Shown here one piece after another: positions 17,174 through 25,631 of a stretch of DNA of 64,000 bases. Origin of the DNA: Aeromicrobium panaciterrae. GTDB taxonomy: Bacteria; Actinomycetota; Actinomycetes; Propionibacteriales; Nocardioidaceae. Location: positions 372,001 to 436,000 of the forward strand of contig NZ_JAVDWH010000001.1 of the NCBI RefSeq assembly GCF_031457275.1. Reading direction: 5' to 3'. Both the position numbers and the translations under genes were made by a program. The number at the start of each line of letters is the position of its first letter. Position 1 is the first letter of the stretch. The notes under the pieces are model-generated. The model was not told the origin of the DNA, did no database searches, and saw only the letters and a list, made by a program, of their open reading frames with translations.

Positions 17174-17715
17174 GTCGTCGCCGCTTTGACCCGGCGGTTG
17201 AGCTCTTCAGGCGGCAGTGGCTCGATGTCGCTGATCGTCGCGCGGCCGACCGACAGGTCCCCGTCGTCGAGCGGCTCGCAGCGGATGCCGCCGCGGCCCC
17301 GCAGCGCCTGGTGCGCGCCCGGAGCGAAGGCCTCGTTCATCCACGCGCAGGGGTTGGCCGGGGTGATCGACCTGAACCGGATCGGCCCGCTGCCTGAGTC
17401 GAGGGTGAATGACATCCGAACGAGAGCGTCGACGTCGAGCCCGCGGGTCACGACGTTGCGCCGGGCCAGCGAAGGATCGAACGGCCCTGCCGCCAACTCA
17501 CCCTCGAGCCAGTGGATTGACTCCTCGGCAATGAGGGTCACTGAGGCGTATGCGAACTTCGTGCCGAAGTAGCGATCGCCGACGAGTCCTTTGTGCGCTC
17601 GTACGCGTACCGAGTCGACGACCTCGACCCCGTCGAACGGTGCCACACCATCCGTAGGACGGCCCTCGTACGCGTGCCGCGGTGACACGACGAGTGTGAC
17701 GATCTCCAAGTCCAC
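17170..17715 (-). CDS. MOSC domain protein
   Basis: 181 residues. MOSC (molybdenum cofactor sulfurase C-terminal) signatures: GDRYFGTKFAYASVTLIAEESI, LARRNVVTRGLDVDAL and the conserved Cys region ITPANPCAWM (about residue 122). MOSC proteins handle the molybdenum cofactor or its sulfur; as a single-domain protein the precise reaction is open. GTG start at 17715 with no good ribosome site; a TTATCT sequence 5 nt upstream on the minus strand is a weak -10 candidate. Confidence 0.85.
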   Translation of the reverse strand: MDLEIVTLVVSPRHAYEGRPTDGVAPFDGVEVVDSVRVRAHKGLVGDRYFGTKFAYASVTLIAEESIHWLEGELAAGPFDPSLARRNVVTRGLDVDALVRMSFTLDSGSGPIRFRSITPANPCAWMNEAFAPGAHQALRGRGGIRCEPLDDGDLSVGRATISDIEPLPPEELNRRVKAATT

Positions 17716-17737
17716 ACCTCGAAGATAACCGGGACCC

Positions 17738-17743
17738 TATGCT
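17738..17743 (+). promoter_or_regulatory. -10 element (TATGCT) that decides the LLM gene start
   Basis: TATGCT ends 7 nt before the GTG at 17751. An in-frame ATG at 17739 lies inside this hexamer and would not be transcribed from this promoter. Confidence 0.55.
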
Positions 17744-17750
17744 CAGGCGC

Positions 17751-18758
17751 GTGACTGATCCGATCCTCGACATTGCATTCCATGGTGACGCCGCCGAAAT
17801 CGCCGGCGTTGCAAAAGAAGCCGAAGCACGTGGAGTCGGTGGGTTGTTCGTCGCCGAAGCCGCCCACGATCCGTACATCGCGCTCGCGCTTGCAGGCCAG
17901 GCCTCGAGCAAAATCCAGATCGGCAGCTCGGTCGCGATTGCGTTCGCTCGTACGCCGATGTCGACGGCCTACTCGGCCTGGGACGTGCACCGGCTGAGCG
18001 GTGGGCGACTCATCCTTGGGCTCGGAACCCAGATCAAGCCGCACATCACCCGACGTTTCGATATGCCGTGGTCCAGTCCTGCACCTCGGATGTCGGAGTA
18101 CGTCGAGGCGCTGCGAGCGATCTTCGACAGCTTCCAGAACGGCGAGAAGCTCGACTTCCAGGGCGACTTCTACAACCACACCCTCCTGCCGCCGCTGTTC
18201 AACCCGGGTCCGATCGATGGCGGTCCTCCGCCGATCTGGCTGGCGGCCGTCGGACCACGGATGCTGGCTGCCACAGGCGCTGTCGCCGACGGACTGATCT
18301 GTCATCCGCTGCTTTCGCGCAGCTACCTCGACGAGGTCATCGTCCCGACCGTGGCCGCTGGTCGTGCTGGTGGTGCCCATGCCGACGAGCCGTTCACGAC
18401 ATCGGTGCTCTGCATGGTTGCGACAGGTCGAACCGATGAGGACGTGGCAGCAGCGATCGCCGGCACCAAGCGTCAGATCGGCTTCTACGCGTCGACACCG
18501 GCGTACGTCCCGGTGCTTGAACACCACGGGTGGGGCGATCTGCACAAGGATGCGCACGCGTACACCAAGAGCGGTCGGTGGACCGAACTCGGCGACCTCA
18601 TCCCGGACGAGGTCCTGGAGATGTTCGCGGTCGTCGGTGATCTCGACACGGCGCGCGCAGAGTTCCGGTCCCGCTTCGCGGGTTCGGCCCAGCGCGTCAT
18701 CACCTCGATCAACTACGACACGGACAAAATGCTCGCGATCGACCTCGTCAGCGACTAG
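17751..18758 (+). CDS. F420-dependent LLM-class oxidoreductase (TIGR03617-like)
   Basis: 335 residues, luciferase-like TIM barrel: GGLFVAEAAHDPYIALALA, IQIGSSVAIAFARTPMSTAYSAWDVHRLSGGRLILGLGTQ and PPPIWLAAVGPRMLAATGAVADGLICHPL are family hallmarks. Uses deazaflavin F420 for hydride transfer; substrate unknown. The start is placed at GTG 17751 rather than ATG 17739 because of the TATGCT element. It ends in an 11-bp convergent overlap with the sigma factor gene. Confidence 0.88.
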   Translation: MTDPILDIAFHGDAAEIAGVAKEAEARGVGGLFVAEAAHDPYIALALAGQASSKIQIGSSVAIAFARTPMSTAYSAWDVHRLSGGRLILGLGTQIKPHITRRFDMPWSSPAPRMSEYVEALRAIFDSFQNGEKLDFQGDFYNHTLLPPLFNPGPIDGGPPPIWLAAVGPRMLAATGAVADGLICHPLLSRSYLDEVIVPTVAAGRAGGAHADEPFTTSVLCMVATGRTDEDVAAAIAGTKRQIGFYASTPAYVPVLEHHGWGDLHKDAHAYTKSGRWTELGDLIPDEVLEMFAVVGDLDTARAEFRSRFAGSAQRVITSINYDTDKMLAIDLVSD

Positions 18759-19959
18759 CCGCAATCCGTCGCTCCAGATGGCGACGATCTGCGGCTGGTG
18801 GGTCGCACGAGAGTGCAGCATCGAATGCCGCGGCGGCTTCGCCGGTACGGCCAATACGTACGAGTAGTTCCGCGCGGCACGCATGCCACAGATGAAAGCG
18901 GTCGAGACCTTCGAGCTCGTCGAGAGCTGCGAGGCCAGCCGCCGGGCCGTCGCGTTCGCCGAGTGCGACTCCTCGGTTGAGGCGCACTACGTCGGTCGGC
19001 TCGACGAGCAGTAACGCGTCGTACAACTCGACGATGTCGGCCCAGTCGGTGTCGTCGCTCGACGTCGCTGACGCATGGACGGCCGCGATTGCAGCCTGCA
19101 GCTCGAAGCGACCGGCACGATGCCGGGATCGCTTGAGCGCACGTTCGACCAGTTCGAGCCCATCGGCGATCTTGGCGCGATCCCATTGCGAGCGGTCCTG
19201 GTCGGCCAGAAGGACGAGGTCTCCGGCTGCGTCGATGCGAGTCATACGGCGGGCGTCCGTGAGCAGCATCAGTGCGAGCAGTCCTTGTAGTGACGACTCG
19301 TCCGGCATCAGTTCGCCGAGCAGCCGCGCGAGTCGGATGGCCTCATCGCAGAGCTCTGGGCGTACGGTTTCGCCGGCAATTCCGGCGGTGAACATCAGGT
19401 ACGCCGTCGAGGCGACGGCATCCAGCCTTTCGGGCAGCTCAGCATCCGACGGGATCCGATAGGGGATTCCGGCGACGGCAATCTTCTGCTTGACGCGACC
19501 CAGCCGGCGGGCCATCGCGGTCTCGGTCGTCAGCATCAGCCGCGCACAGTCGGCGATGCTCAGACCACACAGCGTGTTGAGACTGAGAGTCGTCTGCGAG
19601 GCGTGCGACAGGCTCGGGTGACAACAGGTGAAGACCAACCGCAGGAGATCGTCGCGTACAACAGATTCCGGGAGGTCGGGTGCCGGTCCGGTCAGGTCCA
19701 TGGCCTCCACCTCCTTGTCCGTACGGTTGGCGTCGCGCCGGATCATGTCGACGGCTTTGCGGCGCGCGACGGTCGTCAGCCATGCGCGCGGATTGTCAGG
19801 GAGGCCCTCGGCGGTCCAGTGTTTGAGCGCCTCGATGGCGGCTTCTTGTACGGCGTCCTCGGCGAGCGTGACGCTGCCGGTCGTCCGGATGAGGGTCGCC
19901 AGCACGCGACGACCCTCACCTCGAACGATCTCGGCCAGCGCCGAGGATGCTTCGGTCAC
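18748..19959 (-). CDS. ECF sigma factor with C-terminal TPR-like domain (ECF42 type)
   Basis: 403 residues. Sigma region 2 (SVTLAEDAVQEAAIEALKHW, DNPRAWLTTVARRKAVDMIRRD) and region 4 (LSLNTLCGLSIADCARLMLTTETAMARRLGRVKQKI) occupy about residues 15-170. A long helical extension with TPR-like repeats follows (VVRLNRGVALGERDGPAAGLAALDEL, FHLWHACRAELLVRIGRTGEAAAAFDAAL). This architecture plus the DGPF-protein gene just upstream defines the ECF42 group, which has no classical anti-sigma factor. GTG start at 19959 overlaps the DGPF gene stop (GTGA); an ATG further upstream would run through the partner gene. Confidence 0.9.
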   Translation of the reverse strand: MTEASSALAEIVRGEGRRVLATLIRTTGSVTLAEDAVQEAAIEALKHWTAEGLPDNPRAWLTTVARRKAVDMIRRDANRTDKEVEAMDLTGPAPDLPESVVRDDLLRLVFTCCHPSLSHASQTTLSLNTLCGLSIADCARLMLTTETAMARRLGRVKQKIAVAGIPYRIPSDAELPERLDAVASTAYLMFTAGIAGETVRPELCDEAIRLARLLGELMPDESSLQGLLALMLLTDARRMTRIDAAGDLVLLADQDRSQWDRAKIADGLELVERALKRSRHRAGRFELQAAIAAVHASATSSDDTDWADIVELYDALLLVEPTDVVRLNRGVALGERDGPAAGLAALDELEGLDRFHLWHACRAELLVRIGRTGEAAAAFDAALSCDPPAADRRHLERRIAASR

Positions 19960-20288
19960 ATGTCCAGTGTGGGACGCAGCTCTACGCCGCCCTCCCAAGC
20001 ACCGGGGATCTGCGCCGCGATCTTGACGGCCTCGTCGAGATCGGCTGCTTCGATCAGGTAGAAGCCAGCGAGGACCTCGCGAGCTTCGGCGAAGGGTCCG
20101 TCGGTCGTGACGACGTCGCCACCTCGGCCGCCCTGGACGCGAACGGTCGTGGCAGTCGAGGTCGGGTGGAGCCCGGCTCCACCGCGGAGTGAAGCGCCGT
20201 TGTTGTTGCCGAACTCGTCATACAACGTGCCGGTCTCTTCTGACGGGTCGGTGTCGGCGGTGTAGATGAGGGCTGCGTACTGAGTCAT
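19956..20288 (-). CDS. YCII-related DGPF-domain protein, partner of the ECF42 sigma factor
   Basis: 110 residues with the defining motif VVTTDGPFAEAREVLAGFYLIEAADLDEAVKIAAQIP, preceded by ATTVRVQGG. DGPF proteins are encoded next to ECF42 sigma factors and are thought to belong to the same stress response, but their activity is not known. The ATG at 20288 has GAAAGG upstream; the long frame extending to 20813 runs antisense through the neighbouring oxidoreductase gene and is not coding. A perfect CRP-type palindrome lies about 80 bp upstream. Confidence 0.88.
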   Translation of the reverse strand: MTQYAALIYTADTDPSEETGTLYDEFGNNNGASLRGGAGLHPTSTATTVRVQGGRGGDVVTTDGPFAEAREVLAGFYLIEAADLDEAVKIAAQIPGAWEGGVELRPTLDM

Positions 20289-20365
20289 GGTCGTACCTTT
20301 CGCTGGTGGATGTGAACGTCTCACCGATGGGACGAATGGCGCAGCCCGGTTCGGACAACTCAGAG

Positions 20366-20381
20366 TGTGACCTGCGTCACA
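20366..20381. promoter_or_regulatory. CRP/GlxR-type palindrome
   Basis: TGTGA-N6-TCACA, a full match to the CRP consensus, lies 78-93 bp upstream of the DGPF-sigma operon and overlaps the stop codon of the LLM gene upstream. Binding by a CRP/GlxR-like regulator is inference. Confidence 0.6.
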
Positions 20382-21249
20382 ACTTGTGAATGATGTTCTC
20401 CGCGTACTGCTCGAGGTGACGGATCTTCTTGTCGAGCGGCTCGGTGTCCGGACCCTTGATGTAGGGCACCCGGAAGCCGACGATGCAATCGGTGACGCCC
20501 TTGTCCTCGAGGCGCTTGATGCCGTCGAGGTCGTACGCGTCGTACGAGATGACGTGGACCTCGAAGTCGTCGCGGGTGTCGCCCTCTTCCTTACGGATCT
20601 CGGCGAGACGTACGAGGAGGCGGTCGAGTTCTTCACCGTCGCCGCCGGCGTGCATCCAGCCGTCGCCCTTGCGAACGGCGCGGCGCAGCGCGAGATCGAC
20701 GTGACCGCCGACCAGGAGTGGGATCTTCTCGGTTGCGCCGGGGGCCAGTTTGAGCTCGTCGATTTCGTAGAACTCGCCCTTGTAGCCGAAGAACTCACCA
20801 CGGGTGAGGCCACTCAGGATGTCCATGCACTCGTCCATGCGCTTGCCGCGGCGAGCCCAGTCGACCTGCAGGTTGGCGAAGTCCTCGGGCCACGGCGAGA
20901 TGCCGACACCGAGTCCGAGGCGGTTGCCTGACAGGAACGCCAGCGACGACGCCTGCTTGGCGACCAGCACCGGCGGGCGTACGGGGAGCTTGAGCACGAA
21001 CGGCGTCAGGCGCAGCGTCGTGGTGACGGCGAACAGGTGCGCGCAGAGGATCATCGCCTCGATGAATTCCTTGCCGTCGAGGAACTCGCGGTCTCCGGTG
21101 TCCGTGTAGGGGTACTTCGAGTCGGAGTCCTTCGGATAGATCAGCGAGTCAGCGACCGTCATCGACGTGTAGCCCGCGGCCTCTGCTGCTTGGGCGAGCG
21201 GGGCGTAGTAATCGGCCTGGGTCATTGCCTCGGCATACGTAAAGCGCAT
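20377..21249 (-). CDS. F420-dependent LLM-class oxidoreductase
   Basis: 290 residues of the luciferase-like F420 family: APLAQAAEAAGYTSMTVADSLIYPKDSDSKYPYT, KQASSLAFLSGNRLGLGVGISPWPEDF and KIPLLVGGHVDLALRRAVRKGDGWMHAG. Substrate unknown. The ATG at 21249 is 6 nt behind TAGTCT on the minus strand; an in-frame GTG at 21255 lies inside that spacer and is less likely. Diverges from the SnoaL-like gene. Confidence 0.87.
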   Translation of the reverse strand: MRFTYAEAMTQADYYAPLAQAAEAAGYTSMTVADSLIYPKDSDSKYPYTDTGDREFLDGKEFIEAMILCAHLFAVTTTLRLTPFVLKLPVRPPVLVAKQASSLAFLSGNRLGLGVGISPWPEDFANLQVDWARRGKRMDECMDILSGLTRGEFFGYKGEFYEIDELKLAPGATEKIPLLVGGHVDLALRRAVRKGDGWMHAGGDGEELDRLLVRLAEIRKEEGDTRDDFEVHVISYDAYDLDGIKRLEDKGVTDCIVGFRVPYIKGPDTEPLDKKIRHLEQYAENIIHKL

Positions 21250-21255
21250 TCGCAC

Positions 21256-21261
21256 AGACTA
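21256..21261 (-). promoter_or_regulatory. -10 element (TAGTCT) of leaderless LLM gene
   Basis: TAGTCT on the minus strand, 6 nt before the ATG at 21249. Confidence 0.55.
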
Positions 21262-21294
21262 GAACGTGTTCCAGTTTTCTGCCAGAGTGCCCGT

Positions 21295-21720
21295 ATGGAC
21301 CTTCAGGAGATCAGCGACCGTCTCGAGATCGCAGACGTACTCACTCGCTACACCCGCGCCATCGACACGGGCGACTGGGACAAGCTCGACACCGTGTTCA
21401 CTCCGGACGCTCAGATCGACTACACCGAGTCCGGCGGGATTGCCGCTGGGTTCGCCGAGGTCAAGCCGTGGCTCGCCGAGATGCTGCCGATGTTCTTCTC
21501 CAAGCGGATGCACACACTGGGCCAGCTCGACTACACGCTGCGCGGCGACGAGGCCGACGTGACGGCGTACTTCGACAACCCGATGCTGATGGATGACGGC
21601 CAGGGCGGACAGAAGGTCGTCGAGGTCGGCGGGATGTACCACCACACGCTGATCCGTACGGCTGATGGCTGGCGCAGCCGCAAGCTCCACGAAGAGGTCA
21701 TCTGGAAGCGTGGCCTCTAA
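21295..21720 (+). CDS. SnoaL-like / NTF2-fold protein
   Basis: 141 residues; the start LQEISDRLEIADVLTRYTRAIDTGDWDKLDTVFTPDAQIDYTESGG is the classical SnoaL-like opening with the conserved Tyr and Asp, and the end YHHTLIRTADGWRSRKLHEEVIWKRG fits the last strands. Members include dehydratases, isomerases and steroid-binding proteins, so no reaction is assigned. No Shine-Dalgarno site; a weak CAGAGT lies 6 nt before the ATG. Diverges from the F420 enzyme gene 46 bp away and may act with it. Confidence 0.82.
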   Translation: MDLQEISDRLEIADVLTRYTRAIDTGDWDKLDTVFTPDAQIDYTESGGIAAGFAEVKPWLAEMLPMFFSKRMHTLGQLDYTLRGDEADVTAYFDNPMLMDDGQGGQKVVEVGGMYHHTLIRTADGWRSRKLHEEVIWKRGL

Positions 21721-21760
21721 GCCCCTATCTGGCGATTGGCCTCGGATGCCGGTGTTCCCG

Positions 21761-21817
21761 TAGACTTTCACGGTTGCCTATTTGGGTAGCCCACTCCTGC
21801 TACGGAGACCCCGTAGC
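21761..21817 (+). promoter_or_regulatory. rpsF operon promoter and leader hairpin
   Basis: TAGACT at 21761-21766 is a good -10 candidate. Downstream, GCTACGG (21799-21805) and CCGTAGC (21811-21817) form a perfect stem with a 5-nt loop, just before a GAAGGAGA ribosome site. This could be a ribosomal-protein leader sensed by S6 (with S18), known in other bacteria; here it is inferred from position and the stem alone. Confidence 0.45.
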
Positions 21818-21839
21818 CGTTTAGTCCGAAGGAGACTGA

Positions 21840-22136
21840 ATGTCATTGCGTCCCTATGAGGTCATGGTCATCCTTGACCCGGATCTCGAAGAGCGAACTG
21901 TCGCTCCCAGCCTCGACACCTACCTCAACGTTGTTCGCCAGGATGGCGGAACTGTTGAGAGCGTCGACGTGTGGGGCAAGCGCCGCCTCGCGTACGAGAT
22001 CAACAAGAAGTCTGAAGGCATCTACGCCGTCGTCCAGCTCTCCGCTGAGCCGGCCACGGTCAAGGAGCTCGACCGTCAGCTCACGCTGAACGAGTCCGTC
22101 GTCCGTACGAAGGTCACGCGCCCCGACGTCAAGTGA
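21840..22136 (+). CDS. rpsF: 30S ribosomal protein S6
   Basis: 98 residues, normal length. The N terminus [16 protein letters not shown] and the block [24 protein letters not shown] are diagnostic of S6. It binds 16S rRNA together with S18, encoded two genes downstream. Strong GAAGGAGA ribosome site. First gene of the conserved rpsF-ssb-rpsR-rplI cluster. Confidence 0.98.
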   Translation: MSLRPYEVMVILDPDLEERTVAPSLDTYLNVVRQDGGTVESVDVWGKRRLAYEINKKSEGIYAVVQLSAEPATVKELDRQLTLNESVVRTKVTRPDVK

Positions 22137-22225
22137 CCATCTGCCCTGTGGACTACCCCTAACCGGATGTCACAGGGCTGAGGTTCACTGAACTCAGACA
22201 TCCCACTTTCGAAAGGCTGCGCATC

Positions 22226-22747
22226 ATGGCAGGCGAAACAGTCATCACCGTCATCGGCAACCTGACCGACGACCCGGAGCTCAAGTTCACTCCGTCGGGC
22301 GCCGCAGTTGCCAACTTCACCGTCGCTTCGACACCTCGTACGTTCGATCGTCAGACGAACGAGTGGAAGGACGGCGACGCGCTGTTCATTCGCTGTGCCG
22401 CATGGCGCCAGCTCGCCGAGAACTGTGCAGAGTCGCTCCAGAAGGGTCAGCGCGTCATCGTGACGGGCGCCCTCAAGGTGCGCAACTACGAGCGCCAGGA
22501 CGGCTCGAAGGGCACGAGCGTCGAAATCAATGTCGACGAGATCGGTCCCTCGCTCCGTTACGCGACGGCCAAGGTCACCAAGGCCAACCGTTCGGGTGGC
22601 GGTGACTTCGGCGGCGGCAACGCTGGCGGAGGCGCACCTGCTGGAGACAGCAACCCGTGGTCTACTCAGCCCGCAGCGCCTGCAGCACAGCAGGGTGGGG
22701 CAGCGTGGGGTGGCAGCGCCGGTACGACCGACGAGCCCCCCTTCTAA
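22226..22747 (+). CDS. ssb: Single-stranded DNA-binding protein
   Basis: 173 residues. OB fold at about residues 1-115 ([61 protein letters not shown]), a Gly/Ala-rich flexible linker, and the acidic tip DEPPF that recruits replication and repair proteins. Forms tetramers on ssDNA during replication, recombination and repair. GAAAGG ribosome site. Co-directional with rpsF and rpsR. Confidence 0.98.
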   Translation: MAGETVITVIGNLTDDPELKFTPSGAAVANFTVASTPRTFDRQTNEWKDGDALFIRCAAWRQLAENCAESLQKGQRVIVTGALKVRNYERQDGSKGTSVEINVDEIGPSLRYATAKVTKANRSGGGDFGGGNAGGGAPAGDSNPWSTQPAAPAAQQGGAAWGGSAGTTDEPPF

Positions 22748-22782
22748 ACATCAACTCTTAAGACACATTCACCAGGAGCAAC

Positions 22783-23019
22783 ATGGCTAAGCCAGTAGTC
22801 CGAAAGCCGAAGAAGAAGAGCAACCCGCTCACTGCGGCCAAGGTCACCGAAATCGATTACAAGGACACCGCGCTGCTGCGCAAGTTCATCTCTGACCGCG
22901 GCAAGATCCGCGCGCGTCGAGTGACGGGTGTCTCCGTGCAGGAGCAGCGTCTGATCGCCAAGGCAATCAAGAACGCCCGCGAGATGGCTCTCCTGCCTTA
23001 CACGTCCAACAGCCGCTAA
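22783..23019 (+). CDS. rpsR: 30S ribosomal protein S18
   Basis: 78 residues; CTERIDYKD-equivalent segment here is [23 protein letters not shown], and [29 protein letters not shown] is the S18 core. The N-terminal tail [13 protein letters not shown] carries no Cys, and no CxxC zinc motif is seen, so this is a zinc-independent (C-) form. This could matter for zinc homeostasis, because actinobacteria may carry a second, zinc-containing or zinc-free S18 elsewhere. AGGAG ribosome site. Confidence 0.97.
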   Translation: MAKPVVRKPKKKSNPLTAAKVTEIDYKDTALLRKFISDRGKIRARRVTGVSVQEQRLIAKAIKNAREMALLPYTSNSR

Positions 23020-23031
23020 GGGGATCTGACA

Positions 23032-23478
23032 ATGAAGCTCATCCTCACCCACGAGGTCACCAACCTCGGTGCACCCGGCGACATCGTCGAGGTCAAGGAC
23101 GGCTACGGCCGCAACTTCCTGCTGCCCCGCAACTTCGCCATCCGCTGGACCAAGGGCGGCGCCAAGCAGGTCGAGTCCATCAAGGCAGCGCGTGACGCGC
23201 ACGCCATCCACGACCTCGAAGAAGCCCAGAGCATCAGGGGCAACCTCGAGGCCAACCCGATCAACGTTCCGGTTCGCGCCGGTACGGGCGGCCGCCTCTT
23301 TGGCGCCGTCACGGTCTCCGACATCGCCGACGCACTTGCTGTCGCTGGTGCCAAGGTCGACAAGCGACGCATTGAGGTCGGCAACCCGATCAAGTCGCTC
23401 GGAGCCCACACCGTTTCGGTCCGGGTCCACCCCGAAGTGAGCGCGCAGGTCAAGCTCAACGTGGTGGCTTCGAAGTAG
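23032..23478 (+). CDS. rplI: 50S ribosomal protein L9
   Basis: 148 residues, normal length. The N-terminal domain [36 protein letters not shown] is diagnostic, followed by a long connecting helix and the C-terminal RNA-binding domain ([33 protein letters not shown]). Starts 12 bp after rpsR with AAGGGG. Confidence 0.98.
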   Translation: MKLILTHEVTNLGAPGDIVEVKDGYGRNFLLPRNFAIRWTKGGAKQVESIKAARDAHAIHDLEEAQSIRGNLEANPINVPVRAGTGGRLFGAVTVSDIADALAVAGAKVDKRRIEVGNPIKSLGAHTVSVRVHPEVSAQVKLNVVASK

Positions 23479-23487
23479 TCCACCCGG

Positions 23488-23517
23488 CCCGGCGACCTCC
23501 CATGTAGAGGCGCCGGG
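23488..23517 (+). terminator. Hairpin after rplI
   Basis: CCCGGCG-A-CCTC pairs with GAGG-CGCCGGG (one bulged A, 7-nt loop), starting about 10 bp after the rplI stop. No T run. Confidence 0.55.
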
Positions 23518-23532
23518 CATCGGTGGTCATGT

Positions 23533-25206
23533 ATGGCCAAGCGAACTTTCCCCCTGAAGGGCGCATCCCTGCTGATGGCAGGTGCGCTCGTCTTGTCGGC
23601 TTGTTCTCTGCTTCCCGGCGACGATGACGCGCCGAAGCCGGTGGTCGGCAAATCGCTGCCCAACACCGACTGGAAGGCTGCCTCGGCCGCCAAGGTTGCC
23701 CAGGGTGGCGACCTGCGGCTCGCGGTGACAGCCCTTCCGACCAACTTCAATCCGCAGCACGCGGATGGCGCCATGTCGGACGCGCAGACCATCCTCGGCC
23801 CGACGTCGGGCAGCGCGGTGCGTGTCACCAAGGACGGAGACTGGCGCGTCGACACCGACTACGCCAGCTCGGTCAAGGTGACGAGCCAGAGCCCCCTGAC
23901 GATTCAGGTCAAGCTCAACCCCAAGGCCGTCTGGCAGGGCGGTGCGCCCATCACCTCCAAGGACATGGTCGCGTTCTGGAAGGCGCAGAACGGCGAAGAC
24001 AACGACTTCGAGGTCAGCTCAACTGAGGGCTACGAAGACATCTCCGACGTCACGCCCGATGGTCGCTACGCGTACGACGTCGCGTTCAGCGAGCCAACAG
24101 CCGAGTGGCCGCGCTACATCTACCCGCACCTGCCGGCCAACGTCAGCAACAGTGCCAAGACGTTCAACTCAGGATTCGCCAAGAGGGCGCCGTCCTCCAA
24201 CGGGCCCTTCATGGTGACGTCGATCGACGCCAAGACCGGAACGGTCACCGAGAAGCCCAACCCGCGGTGGTGGGGCACGAAGCCCAAGCTCGGCTCGATC
24301 GTCTGGCGCATTGCCGCCCCTGACGTACAGGCCAAGGCCTACACGGAGGACGAGCTGGACGCGATCAACGTTGACGCGACGACCTACTCGTCGACGCGCA
24401 GTCACGGCACTATCCAGCAGGCCGCTGGCATCGAGTGGTCCCAGCTGACATTCAACGGTGCACGCGGACCGCTCAAGGACGCAGACGTTCGTCGCGCGGT
24501 CTCTCGCGCGATCGACCGCTCCAAGATTGCCGATGCTGTCTCGGGCAACTTCGGCTTGGACGGCGTGACTCCCGGAAGCCTGGTCTATGTCCCTGGACAG
24601 CGTGGCTACGCCGACTCGTCGTCGGCGATTGCCTTCGATCGCAAGGAAGCCAAGCAGCTGCTGGCCAAGGCGGGCTACAAGGCCGGTGCTGACGGAGTGA
24701 TGGTGCGCAAGGGCAAGAAGCTCACTCTGCGGATGCCGGTACCGATCGACACCCCAACCAACCTCGCCCGGGCTGAAGCCATCAAGGCAGACCTCGACAA
24801 GGTCGGTATCCAGGTGAAGCTCAAGAACGTTCCCGCGGCTGATTTCTTCGCCAAGCATGTCGTCGCACTCGACTTCGACATCGTGACGTTCGCGTGGCGT
24901 GGCTCGGCCTTCCCGATCGCCGAAGCACAGTCTCGCTTCAACCCGATCGACTCCAGCCAGAACTTCACCGGCGTGGCCGATGGCGACATCAATGACGCGT
25001 TCGACACGGCTGCCGCAACCCTCGATGACGCGCTGCGATTCACGCGTATCGCGCGACTTGATCGCCGCATCTTCGCCGAGCCGGCGATGGTTCCGCTTGC
25101 TGTGACCCCGATTGTGATGGCCGTGCGCGAGGACCTCCGCAACTACGGTGCAGCGCAGTTTGAACAGCCCGACTGGACGATTGTCGGGTTCGTCAGCGCC
25201 GCGTAG
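23533..25206 (+). CDS. ABC transporter solute-binding lipoprotein, family 5
   Basis: 557 residues. Lipoprotein signal with lipobox LSAC (Cys24), so exported and membrane-anchored. The body matches family 5 oligopeptide/dipeptide-binding proteins: LTIQVKLNPKAVWQGGAPITSKDMVAFWKAQ, SNGPFMVTSID, NPRWWGTKPKLGSIVWRI and DADVRRAVSRAIDRSKIADAV. No permease or ATPase gene is adjacent, so its transporter is elsewhere or it has another role. It sits between rplI and dnaB, which are close neighbours in many actinobacteria. ATG at 23533; no clear ribosome site. Confidence 0.88.
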   Translation: MAKRTFPLKGASLLMAGALVLSACSLLPGDDDAPKPVVGKSLPNTDWKAASAAKVAQGGDLRLAVTALPTNFNPQHADGAMSDAQTILGPTSGSAVRVTKDGDWRVDTDYASSVKVTSQSPLTIQVKLNPKAVWQGGAPITSKDMVAFWKAQNGEDNDFEVSSTEGYEDISDVTPDGRYAYDVAFSEPTAEWPRYIYPHLPANVSNSAKTFNSGFAKRAPSSNGPFMVTSIDAKTGTVTEKPNPRWWGTKPKLGSIVWRIAAPDVQAKAYTEDELDAINVDATTYSSTRSHGTIQQAAGIEWSQLTFNGARGPLKDADVRRAVSRAIDRSKIADAVSGNFGLDGVTPGSLVYVPGQRGYADSSSAIAFDRKEAKQLLAKAGYKAGADGVMVRKGKKLTLRMPVPIDTPTNLARAEAIKADLDKVGIQVKLKNVPAADFFAKHVVALDFDIVTFAWRGSAFPIAEAQSRFNPIDSSQNFTGVADGDINDAFDTAAATLDDALRFTRIARLDRRIFAEPAMVPLAVTPIVMAVREDLRNYGAAQFEQPDWTIVGFVSAA

Positions 25207-25631
25207 CTGAATCGCGCGTGATCGCCCTGTTTAGGGCAGGAATCCGGCGTGCCCAGATGCTAAGAATCGGCACCCTCGGCGGTAGCGATCTGCTAGCCAT
25301 ACCGCCGAATCCGCACCAAATGTCGACAAGTGTATGAACAGGCGGTCGTGGACGAAAAACAGTGGTCAAGTATTTTGTCTCCACATCGGTGCGCATACAT
25401 TGCTGCAGGTCAGCGCCATAAATGGATTCTTGGTCCACTTCTTTTCCACACCTTCGTCCACGGACTGTGCACATGGGAACCCGGCGTTTTCCCCAGGCTG
25501 GATTGGGTTACCCACACCCCCTGTGTGCGCCTGTCTATCGCCGGGTGACGCACCGGCCTACTGTGGCGAGTCGGCGGAAAACTGTCGGGTGGGACGCATA
25601 GCGTCGGGCATGTGCGAAAGGGTCACATTCA
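25207..25631. other. 425-bp intergenic region with DnaA-box-like sequences
   Basis: No convincing gene. The stretch is visibly less GC-rich than its surroundings and carries several relatives of TTGTCCACA/TTATCCACA: TTTTCCACA (25442-25450), TTACCCACA (25508-25516), TCGTCCACG (25454-25462), TGGTCCACT (25431-25439) and, on the other strand, one at 25347-25355. It holds the dnaB promoter; I cannot identify a clear -10. DnaA binding is inference. Confidence 0.4.

Noticed and set aside
25207-25631. Chromosomal origin oriC
   Set aside because: dnaA, dnaN and their neighbours are absent and the boxes are imperfect; a dnaB regulatory region is more likely.
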